Assembly (NCBI RefSeq): GCF_006227205.1
Contig: NZ_VCNG01000021.1
Coordinates: 41,456-105,455 of the forward strand
Source: Pseudomonas sp. ICMP22404
GTDB taxonomy: Bacteria; Pseudomonadota; Gammaproteobacteria; Pseudomonadales; Pseudomonadaceae
Direction of reading: 5' to 3'
Length of the DNA stretch: 64,000 nucleotides
The notes beneath the pieces were generated by a model that had not been told where the DNA came from, did not search any database, and worked only from the letters and a program-made list of their open reading frames with translations. A program made the position numbers and the translations under genes. This document shows positions 45,622 to 53,137 of this stretch, piece after piece. Each line of letters begins with the position of its first letter. Position 1 is the first letter of the stretch.

Positions 45622-46110
45622 ATGAAACGGATTCTTCTCGGTACTCTCTTCACCGCTGTATCCCTCAACGCCATGGCTCAGGCGCCGGGCGGGCCGGATT
45701 GCGGCTGGGGCAACATGCTGTTCGAAGGTCAGCGTGGCACCCCGGCTCACTTCCTCGCTTCCACCACCAACGGCACCTCCGGCAACGCCACCTTTGGTAT
45801 GACCTCCGGCACCAACGGCTGCTCGACCAACGCGGCACTGACCTACGGCGGCAAGTCCTGGCTGTCCATGAATGGAATGATGAACGAGCTGTCCGAAGAC
45901 ATGGCCAAGGGTCAGGGCGAAGCGCTGACCACCTATGCCGTGGTACTGGGTGTGGCGCCAGAAGATCGCGCCCACTTCTCCGCTGTCACCCACGAGCACT
46001 TCCAGCAGATCTTCAGCAAGGCTGACGTGACCGCAGAAGACGTGCATACCAATACCCTGGCCGTGCTGAAAAACGATCCTCGCCTGGCCAAGTACGCCAC
46101 TCAAGCTTAA
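45622..46110 (+). CDS. DUF3015 family periplasmic protein
   Basis: This 162-residue secreted protein has a signal peptide (KRILLGTLFTAVSLNAMAQA) followed by GPDCGWGNMLFEGQRGTPAH, the DUF3015 signature. Two cysteines in the mature part (DCGWG and NGCST) may pair. Function is unknown. The ATG at 45622 is preferred over the frame start at 45559 because the signal peptide begins there. It is monocistronic with a terminator and faces away from the Lon-like gene. Confidence 0.88.
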   Translation: MKRILLGTLFTAVSLNAMAQAPGGPDCGWGNMLFEGQRGTPAHFLASTTNGTSGNATFGMTSGTNGCSTNAALTYGGKSWLSMNGMMNELSEDMAKGQGEALTTYAVVLGVAPEDRAHFSAVTHEHFQQIFSKADVTAEDVHTNTLAVLKNDPRLAKYATQA

Positions 46111-46121
46111 GCTCGACTCCA

Positions 46122-46156
46122 CTCGCTCCCTTCGGGGAGCGGGTTTTCTTTTTTTT
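46122..46156 (+). terminator. Terminator of the DUF3015 gene
   Basis: A 9-base-pair stem CTCGCTCCC with GGGAGCGGG, loop TTCG, is followed by a long T-rich run. Confidence 0.9.
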
Positions 46157-46201
46157 GGGGCCCCATCCGGTCTTTATTTTTCGACTTCCAAGTAGCCGAC
46201 T

Positions 46202-48055
46202 ATGCTCAAACGCCTTGCCTGGCTGGCGCTCTGTGTGTGCGCCCCATTGTCCGCCGCACCTCATGTCGACCCTCAACGTTTGCAGCAATTGGCCAATGAC
46301 CGCTTCTGGATTTCCCTGGGCCATTACGAAACCGCCAAGCTCGGTGGCTGGCGCAGCTATGTCAGCGACAAGAAATTCTTCCTCGCACCCGACGGCAACG
46401 AACATCCCGACCATGAACTGACCGCCACGCTGCAGGCCCTTTACGGCCCGGCCAGCGCCGGCCAGCAACATGCCCAGTGCGTGTACCCGGCGCGCACGCG
46501 CTGGCTCAAGGCACAGCTCAACCTGACCGATCTGCCGGTGGTCGACTGCAGCGAGTTCAACCAATGGTTCAAGGACGTCTCCCCCCACAGCGCGGTGATG
46601 ATTTTCCCGGCCGCCTACCTGAACAGCCCGTCGTCGATGTTCGGCCATACCCTGTTGCGCATCGACCAGGCCGACGTGGAACGGGACAAGACCGCCCTGC
46701 TGAGCTACGCGATCAATTTCGGCGCCTACATCGAAGGGTCGGACAACAGCATCATCTACGCCTGGAAAGGTTTGATGGGTGGCTATCCCGGCCTGTTCGC
46801 CCTGGTGCCCTACCAGGAGAAACTGTCCGAGTACCGTAGCCTGGAGAACCGCGACCTGTGGGAGTACCGCCTCAACCTGAGCCCGGAGGAAACCGAGCGC
46901 ATGGTCGAGCACGTCTGGGAACTCAAGCAGATCCAGTTCGACTATTTTTTCTTCGATGAAAACTGCTCATACCGCCTGCTCGAACTGCTGCAAGTGGCCC
47001 GTCCAAGCCTGCGCCTGACCGAACAGTTCCCGCTGACGGCGATCCCCACCGACACCGTCAAGGCCGTGAAGGAAGCCGGGTTGGTGGAGAGTGTCGAATA
47101 TCGGCCGTCCCGCGAGCGAGAGCTGCTCAGCCGCGCCGAGCCGCTCACCGATGATGAACAACAATGGGTGCTGAAGGTCAGCGCCGACCAAAAGCAATTG
47201 CAAGCCCCCGAATTCAAGGCGCTGCCCCGCGAACGCCAGGCATTGATCGTCGATGCGGCCTATCGCCTGGAGCGTTACCGCGCCAACGGCCAGGAACGCG
47301 ACCCGCAACGCGCCCAGCGCAGTTTCGAACTGTTGCGGGCGATCAACCAGAACCCTGCCCCGGAGCTCGATATTCCTCAACCGGGCCTGCCCGAGAACGG
47401 CCATGAATCGCGCACCTGGCAGGCCGGCCTCGGCACCCGAGGTGACCGGGCGTTCGGCGAATATGGCTTGCGCATGGCTTACCACGACCTCAATGACAAT
47501 GGCGACAGCTTCCCCCTGGGGGCGCAGATTGAAATCCTGCAATTGAAGCTGCGCCAGTACGAAGGCAACGACTGGCAGGTGCAGCGCCTGGACCTGGCGA
47601 CCATCCGCTCCCTGACGCCACGCAATGAGTTGCTGCAACCGCTGTCCTGGCAGGTCACCGGGGGCCTGGAACGGGTGCCGGGCAAGCACGACGATGAAAC
47701 CCTGGTCAGCCACGTCAATGGGGGGGCCGGCGGCACCTGGGCCCTAGGCGAGGATGTGCTGGGGTTTGCCCTGGGCACGGTGCGGGTGGAACACAACAAC
47801 GACTTCGCCCAATTCATCGCCCCGGCCACCGGGTTCAACAGCGGCGTGTTGTGGAAAAACCCGCTGGGCAATCTGAGCCTGGAGGCCAAGGGGGACTATT
47901 TGTTCAACGGCGAGGTGCGCCGCAGCCTGAGCCTGAATCAACAGTGGGAACTGTCCCGCAACCTCGGCCTGCGCCTGAGCGCCCAGCGGGCGTTCAGCCA
48001 CCTGGCCTCGCCGGAGAACGAGGTGATGCTTGAGGTGAAGTGGTATCACTATTGA
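46202..48055 (+). CDS. DUF4105 (Lnb N-terminal periplasmic domain) protein with probable outer-membrane barrel
   Basis: This 617-residue precursor has a signal peptide (LKRLAWLALCVCAPLSAAPH). The N-terminal DUF4105 domain contains SSMFGHTLLRID and FFFDENCSYRLLELLQ, a His and a Cys that recall papain-fold hydrolases. The C-terminal third (from about residue 400) has alternating strands and ends in LEVKWYHY; a final aromatic residue is typical of outer-membrane beta-barrels, so I infer surface or outer-membrane location. Enzyme activity is unproven. It stands alone between DUF3015 and the ATPase/HNH pair. Confidence 0.85.
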   Translation: MLKRLAWLALCVCAPLSAAPHVDPQRLQQLANDRFWISLGHYETAKLGGWRSYVSDKKFFLAPDGNEHPDHELTATLQALYGPASAGQQHAQCVYPARTRWLKAQLNLTDLPVVDCSEFNQWFKDVSPHSAVMIFPAAYLNSPSSMFGHTLLRIDQADVERDKTALLSYAINFGAYIEGSDNSIIYAWKGLMGGYPGLFALVPYQEKLSEYRSLENRDLWEYRLNLSPEETERMVEHVWELKQIQFDYFFFDENCSYRLLELLQVARPSLRLTEQFPLTAIPTDTVKAVKEAGLVESVEYRPSRERELLSRAEPLTDDEQQWVLKVSADQKQLQAPEFKALPRERQALIVDAAYRLERYRANGQERDPQRAQRSFELLRAINQNPAPELDIPQPGLPENGHESRTWQAGLGTRGDRAFGEYGLRMAYHDLNDNGDSFPLGAQIEILQLKLRQYEGNDWQVQRLDLATIRSLTPRNELLQPLSWQVTGGLERVPGKHDDETLVSHVNGGAGGTWALGEDVLGFALGTVRVEHNNDFAQFIAPATGFNSGVLWKNPLGNLSLEAKGDYLFNGEVRRSLSLNQQWELSRNLGLRLSAQRAFSHLASPENEVMLEVKWYHY

Positions 48056-48172
48056 TACCTGAACTGGAGACAAGCTCAAGCGCTGCAAGACGAACTTTCG
48101 GGCTCGTTTCGAAGTCAGCCAAAATCAAGTAGATTGGCCCGGATAAACCTTTAATCGGAATTGAATGCTGCG

Positions 48173-49432
48173 ATGCTTGATTATCTGCACATGAAAAACG
48201 TGGGGCCTGCTCCTGAGCTCGAAGTCAATTGGGCGCCACGAATCAATCTGATCACTGGTGACAATGGACTGGGAAAGAGTTTTCTGCTGGACCTGGCCTG
48301 GTGGGCGCTGACGCGTACCTGGGCCAATACGCCAGCCTTGCCGGTGAATCCGGGGAAGTCCTCCATTGAATATGTTGTAAAAGGCAAATCGGGGGTCGCG
48401 CAGCCCGTTGTATCTATCTATAAACGGGAAGACAGTTCCTGGCCCTTGAAGCAAAGCCGACCCACCATGCCCGGCATTGTGGTTTACGTCAGGATCGACG
48501 GCGGCTTCTCCGTATGGGATCCGGCACGCAATTACTGGCGCACCGATAAGGATCGACCCGCCGCGTATCACTTTTCTGCCGACGCCGTATGGGATGGTCT
48601 CGACGTCAACGGGCAAAGGGTTTGTGAAGGCCTGGAGCGCGACTGGGTCAATTGGCAAAACGGCCGAAAACCCCAATTCGAAGCATTGGCAAATGCGCTG
48701 CGCGATCTCTCCCCTGCCGCTGAGCCACTCTGCATCGGAGAGCCCAAAAGAGTCTATCTGGGTGAAGGCCGAGAACGACCGACACTCACTATCGGCAATC
48801 AGAACATTCCTGTCGCGCTGGCATCTGCCGGGGTACGCCGCATATTGGGGCTGGCTTACTTTCTCGTATGGGCCTGGTATGAACACCAGGCAGCCGCCGC
48901 GATACTCGACAAAAAACCCGAACGCCGGTTTGTCATCCTGTTCGATGAACCGGAAACCCACTTGCACCCCAGGTGGCAACGCACGCTCATGCCCAGCCTG
49001 CTGCAAGCGATCAAGACGTTGCGCAAGCACCACGGCACCGCCCCGCCGCAGTTGCTGATCGCTACGCATTCGCCGCTTGTCGCAGCGTCCCTCGAACCTG
49101 TATTCGACGAAGAACAGGACGATCAGATCCAGCTATCGATCCAGGACCACAAGGTCTCGTTGACACAAGGGCATTGGGCAGCACAGGGTGACGCCAGCAG
49201 TTGGCTGGTCTCCGACACCTTTGGCCTGGACCAGGCCCGCTCCCTGGAGGCAGAAAAAGCCATAGAGGCCGCCGAAGCATTCATGCGCGGAGAAAAGCAA
49301 CTGCCTGAAGGGCTTAGAACCCGAGCATCCATTCACAAGGCACTGCAGAGGCTGCTTCCTGCCCATGATGAATTCTGGCCTCGCTGGCTGATCGAGGGCG
49401 TAAGACACTTCGGCCCTGGTGCTGATCAATGA
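48173..49432 (+). CDS. AAA_21/OLD-like ATPase of a two-gene Septu-like (PtuA-like) module
   Basis: This 419-residue soluble ABC/SMC-type ATPase has Walker A GDNGLGKS at residues 29-36, a signature-like SAGVRR at about 218-223, Walker B with DEPETHLHP at 258-266 and the H-switch THSP at 298-301. Such ATPases pair with nucleases in defence systems, and the next gene overlaps by four bases and encodes an HNH-like protein. The layout resembles Septu (PtuA plus PtuB). I use ATG 48173; a TTG at 48161 is in frame. The neighbours are core genes, and no transposase or integrase is present. Alternative: an OLD-type DNA metabolism ATPase without defence role. Confidence 0.8.
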   Translation: MLDYLHMKNVGPAPELEVNWAPRINLITGDNGLGKSFLLDLAWWALTRTWANTPALPVNPGKSSIEYVVKGKSGVAQPVVSIYKREDSSWPLKQSRPTMPGIVVYVRIDGGFSVWDPARNYWRTDKDRPAAYHFSADAVWDGLDVNGQRVCEGLERDWVNWQNGRKPQFEALANALRDLSPAAEPLCIGEPKRVYLGEGRERPTLTIGNQNIPVALASAGVRRILGLAYFLVWAWYEHQAAAAILDKKPERRFVILFDEPETHLHPRWQRTLMPSLLQAIKTLRKHHGTAPPQLLIATHSPLVAASLEPVFDEEQDDQIQLSIQDHKVSLTQGHWAAQGDASSWLVSDTFGLDQARSLEAEKAIEAAEAFMRGEKQLPEGLRTRASIHKALQRLLPAHDEFWPRWLIEGVRHFGPGADQ

Positions 49433-49998
49433 TCCCGGTGGCCAAGCCCGATGAACCTGATGACTTCGAAAAGAATGTCAGGACACCTGGAAATCAATGG
49501 CTCAAGGGCAATCCTGGAGCCGCTCGTCCTTCACCGTTCTGGAACAAATGCGCTACGGAGCTGGCAGATCATTACTCCAACCTGTGCGGCTATGCAGCCA
49601 TGCTCGACCCTACCGGCGGAACGGTCGACCATTACCTGAGCTACAAACATCATCCGGAACTGGCGTATGAGTGGAGCAATTACCGCTTCGCATCCGGGAC
49701 GCTCAATTCCATCAAGAAAACGGCTGATGACACAGTGCTCGACCCACATGAAGTCGGTGCGGGCTGGTTTGAAATTATCTTGCCGTCGCTTCAGATGTGC
49801 ACCACAGATGCCATCCCCGCAGCGTATCGCGCCAAGGCCGAATACACCCTCAAGCGGCTCAACTTGCGTGATGGCGAACGAATTATTCGTTGGCGTCAAA
49901 GCTGGTACAGCATGTACAAAAGAAAGAAGCTGCCCCTCGAGGGGTTGCGTGAAGTTGCGCCACTGATCGCAGATGCCGTTGAGAAAGCGGGCGTCTGA
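49429..49998 (+). CDS. HNH-like endonuclease, PtuB-like partner
   Basis: This 189-residue protein starts at an ATG that overlaps the ATPase stop (ATGA), so the two are translationally coupled. Residues 66-97 carry VDHYLSYKHHPELAYEWSNY and LNSIKK, in the pattern of PtuB/HNH proteins (His68, Asn84, Asn93 as candidate active-site residues). The cysteine ligands expected of many HNH zinc sites are mostly missing; only Cys41 and Cys53 precede the motif. A DP motif at 105-106 and an amphipathic C-terminal half follow. HNH activity and defence role are inference from motif and context. Confidence 0.7.
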   Translation: MIPVAKPDEPDDFEKNVRTPGNQWLKGNPGAARPSPFWNKCATELADHYSNLCGYAAMLDPTGGTVDHYLSYKHHPELAYEWSNYRFASGTLNSIKKTADDTVLDPHEVGAGWFEIILPSLQMCTTDAIPAAYRAKAEYTLKRLNLRDGERIIRWRQSWYSMYKRKKLPLEGLREVAPLIADAVEKAGV

Positions 49999-50110
49999 AC
50001 CCGCAGTCATTGGCAACGATGCCAGACCTTTTTGATCATTCTTTCACTGCCCGTCGACAACGGTACTTCTACACTTCCCTTATAGATCCGTTAAAGGGCT
50101 GGGAGTCGAG

Positions 50111-50464
50111 ATGAGGTGCGCGGTAGTGCTGGGTGTATTGATGTTGCTAGGTGGCTGTGAGAGCACCCACGAAGACTTGATTGCGAGGGGATATCCACCC
50201 GCATTCGCCGACGGCTTCGATGACGGCTGCAGCAGTGGCCGGCAAGCCGCCGGCGCGATCACCGGCCAGTTCCGCAAAGACGTCCCGCGCTACCTCAAGG
50301 ATCCTCGCTACGCCGAAGGCTGGAGCGACGGCTTCCGACAATGCCAGGCCATGCGGGAAAGTGAAGACCGTGACGCCTACCGCGACCGTCACTGGGATGA
50401 ACGCGAGCGCGCCTGGCAGCAGGAAAAGGACCGCGACGCCGCCCGGGCCTATCGTTCGCAGTGA
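50111..50464 (+). CDS. Small lipoprotein
   Basis: This 117-residue precursor has a short signal peptide and lipobox LLGGC, then a Gly/Asp-rich part (GYPPAFADGFDDGCSSGRQA, YAEGWSDGFRQC) with two repeats of the form ...GF.DGC/Q, and a highly charged helical tail (RDRHWDERERAWQQEKDRDA). Two cysteines in the repeats could pair. I recognise it as a Pseudomonas lipoprotein of unknown function. GGGAGTCGAG precedes the ATG. Confidence 0.8.
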   Translation: MRCAVVLGVLMLLGGCESTHEDLIARGYPPAFADGFDDGCSSGRQAAGAITGQFRKDVPRYLKDPRYAEGWSDGFRQCQAMRESEDRDAYRDRHWDERERAWQQEKDRDAARAYRSQ

Positions 50465-50534
50465 GTCGCGCATAGATATCCGTCGAAACCAAAAGCCTGC
50501 GACCATGGCCCAAACTCCAAGAGAGGAGAACAGC

Positions 50535-51026
50535 ATGAGTCGTGCTTTCGTCAACGAAGACAGCGCCGCGGCCCAGGCCGATCAACCGGTCGAACGCCAG
50601 GTCAGCGCGCAACCCAACTACGTCACGCCCACCGGGTTCGCCCAACTGCAGGCCCGGGTTGCCGAGCTACAGACGCTGCACAGCCAACAGGCAGCCCGCA
50701 AAGACCTGGCGGACAAACAGCGCCTCGCGGACCTGGAACGGGATCTGCGCTATTTCAATCAACGCCTGCAAAGCGCACAAGTCATTACGACAACCTCAAC
50801 GGATCAGGTGCGGATCGGACACTGGGTGACCTTTGTCGATGAGCATGACCATGAGCAGCGCGTGCAACTGGTGGGCGAAGACCAGGCCGATGCGGCCACT
50901 GGGCTGATCAATTGGGGCTCGCCGCTGGGGCGGGCGTTGCTGGGGAGCAAGGTTGGGGATGAAGTGGTCTGGAAGCGGCCGGTGGGGGATATGGCGATTG
51001 AGGTGGTGGCGATAGAGCCGGGGTGA
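50535..51026 (+). CDS. GreA/GreB family elongation factor-like protein
   Basis: This 163-residue protein has a disordered N-terminus, a helical segment with heptad character (FAQLQARVAELQTLHSQQAA) and a C-terminal FKBP-like Gre domain (RIGHWVTFVDEHDHEQRVQL, GLINWGSPLGRALLGSKVGD). It is probably an RNA polymerase secondary-channel factor, but it is neither canonical GreA nor GreB; the coiled coil appears shorter and the two acidic tip residues are not obvious. GAGAGGAG precedes the ATG, 70 bases after the lipoprotein gene. Confidence 0.82.
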   Translation: MSRAFVNEDSAAAQADQPVERQVSAQPNYVTPTGFAQLQARVAELQTLHSQQAARKDLADKQRLADLERDLRYFNQRLQSAQVITTTSTDQVRIGHWVTFVDEHDHEQRVQLVGEDQADAATGLINWGSPLGRALLGSKVGDEVVWKRPVGDMAIEVVAIEPG

Positions 51027-51080
51027 TTCTGCTGGCCTTATCGCCAGCCAGCACACAATGGGTGCCCTGCCAAGAAACCA

Positions 51081-51175
51081 CTGTGGGAGCGAGCCCTGCT
51101 CGCGATGGCGGTGGGTCAGGCAACATGAATGTTGATTGAACCGACGCTATCGCGAGCAGGGCTCGCTCCCACAGG
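51081..51175. repeat. REPIN between the Gre-like gene and ettA
   Basis: An inverted pair has ends CTGTGGGAGCGAGCCCTGCT and GGGCTCGCTCCCACAG. It lies at the convergence point of two genes. Confidence 0.88.
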
Positions 51176-51200
51176 TTTTGTGGCTTACCGGCTGATGGAA

Positions 51201-52865
51201 TCAGGCCAGCTTCTTGTGCCGTACCCGATGCGGCTGGGCAGCGGCTTCGCCGAGGCGCTTCTTGCGATCGGCTTCGTACTCGGTGTAGTTGCCCTCGAAG
51301 AACACCGCTTGGGAGTCGTCTTCATACGCCAGGATGTGGGTTGCCACGCGGTCGAGGAACCACCGATCGTGGGAGATCACAATGGCGGCGCCCGGGAAGT
51401 CCAGCAAGGCTTCTTCCAGGGAACGCAGGGTTTCGACGTCGAGGTCGTTGGACGGTTCGTCGAGCAGCAGGACGTTGCCACCCTCCTTCAAGGTCAACGC
51501 CAGGTGCAGACGACCGCGCTCACCACCGGACAGGTCCTTGACGAACTTCTGTTGGTCGCCGCCCTTGAAGTTGAAGCGGCCCACGTAGGTGCGCGACGGG
51601 ATTTCGTAGTTGCCGATGCGGATCTGGTCGGAACCGTCGGAGATCTGCTGGAACACCGTCTTGCTGCCGTCCAGGTCTTCGCGGCTCTGGTCGACGCAAG
51701 CGAGCTGCACGGTTTCGCCGACTTCGATGGTGCCCGAGTCCGGTGTTTCCTTGCCCATCAGCATGCGGAACAACGTGGATTTACCCGCGCCGTTACCACC
51801 GATCACACCGACGATGGCGCCTTTGGGCATGGAGAACGACAGGTTGTCGATCAACACGCGATCGCCGTAGCCCTTGGTGACGTTCTTGAATTCGATGACC
51901 TTGTCACCCAGGCGCGGACCGGCCGGGATGTAGATCTCGTTGGTTTCGCTGCGCTTCTGGAATTCCTGGGACTGCATTTCCTCGAAGCGTTGCAGACGAG
52001 CCTTGGATTTGGACTGGCGGGCTTTGGCGCCTTTGCGCACCCACTCCAGTTCTTCCTTCATGGCCTTTTCATGGGCCGACTGCTGCTTGGATTCCTGGGC
52101 CAGACGATCGGACTTGGCTTCCAGCCAGCCCGAATAGTTGCCCTCGTACGGAATGCCCGCGCCGCGGTCGAGTTCCAGGATCCAGCCGGCGACGTTGTCC
52201 AGGAAGTAACGGTCGTGGGTAATCGCCACCACGGTGCCCGGGAAGTCGTGCAGGAAGTGTTCGAGCCAGGCGACGGAGTCGGCGTCCAGGTGGTTGGTCG
52301 GTTCGTCGAGCAGCAGCATGTCCGGGGCGGACAGCAACAGGCGGCACAGGGCCACACGGCGCTTTTCACCGCCGGACAGGTGTTCGACCTTCGCTTCCCA
52401 GGCCGGCAGGCGCAGGGCATCGGCGGCGACTTCCAGCTGGCGCTCCAGGTTATGGCCATCGCTGGCCTGCAGAATCGCTTCGAGCTTGGCCTGTTCGGCG
52501 GCCAGCTTGTCGAAGTCGGCATCCGGGTCAGCGTAGGCGGCATAGACCTCGTCCAGGCGCGCCTGAGCGTCCTTGATCACGCTGACCGCTTCCTCGACCA
52601 CTTCACGCACGGTCTTGGTCGGGTCCAGCTGAGGTTCCTGAGGCAGGTAGCCGATGTTCAGGTCCGGCATCGGACGGGCTTCGCCGTCGAATTCGGTATC
52701 GACGCCAGCCATGATCTTCAGCAGCGTGGACTTACCCGAACCGTTGAGGCCCAGCACGCCGATCTTGGCGCCGGGGAAGAATGAGAGCGAAATATTTTTC
52801 AGGATTTCCCGCTTCGGCGGAACAACTTTGCTCAGCCGATGCATGGTGAAGACGTATTGAGCCAT
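51201..52865 (-). CDS. ettA: Energy-dependent translational throttle protein EttA (ABC-F)
   Basis: EttA binds the ribosomal E site and gates early elongation according to ATP/ADP ratio. The 554-residue product has two ABC domains with Walker A GLNGSGKS and GGNGAGKS, signatures LSGGEKRR and LSGGERGR, Walker B LLLDEPTNHLD and LLLDEPSNDLD, and the arm and linker (KSKARLQRFEEMQSQEFQKR) typical of EttA. The start at 52865 (MAQYVFTMHRLSKVVPPKRE) is the family start. It diverges from morA. Confidence 0.95.
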   Translation of the reverse strand: MAQYVFTMHRLSKVVPPKREILKNISLSFFPGAKIGVLGLNGSGKSTLLKIMAGVDTEFDGEARPMPDLNIGYLPQEPQLDPTKTVREVVEEAVSVIKDAQARLDEVYAAYADPDADFDKLAAEQAKLEAILQASDGHNLERQLEVAADALRLPAWEAKVEHLSGGEKRRVALCRLLLSAPDMLLLDEPTNHLDADSVAWLEHFLHDFPGTVVAITHDRYFLDNVAGWILELDRGAGIPYEGNYSGWLEAKSDRLAQESKQQSAHEKAMKEELEWVRKGAKARQSKSKARLQRFEEMQSQEFQKRSETNEIYIPAGPRLGDKVIEFKNVTKGYGDRVLIDNLSFSMPKGAIVGVIGGNGAGKSTLFRMLMGKETPDSGTIEVGETVQLACVDQSREDLDGSKTVFQQISDGSDQIRIGNYEIPSRTYVGRFNFKGGDQQKFVKDLSGGERGRLHLALTLKEGGNVLLLDEPSNDLDVETLRSLEEALLDFPGAAIVISHDRWFLDRVATHILAYEDDSQAVFFEGNYTEYEADRKKRLGEAAAQPHRVRHKKLA

Positions 52866-53137
52866 GGTGAACCTAGCGTCTGTGACAGGTGAAAAGAACG
52901 AACCAGGCCATGCACGGCGCTGGCAGTTGACGGTCATCAATGCCAGCGGGGCAGATAAAGCCTGGGGATCTGGAGCTGGAACGCTCTTGTTTGACCGGCA
53001 AAGCTACCTCAACCGTCCGTCAAGGTCCAGCCACCAGGGACTGGCACTTTGCCACAACTCAAGGCATGCTAGCCGCCCTTCGGGCGTCCGGCTTATAGTG
53101 CGTGTCGCGCCAGTCCAGCAAACCGCAGGATTACAGC

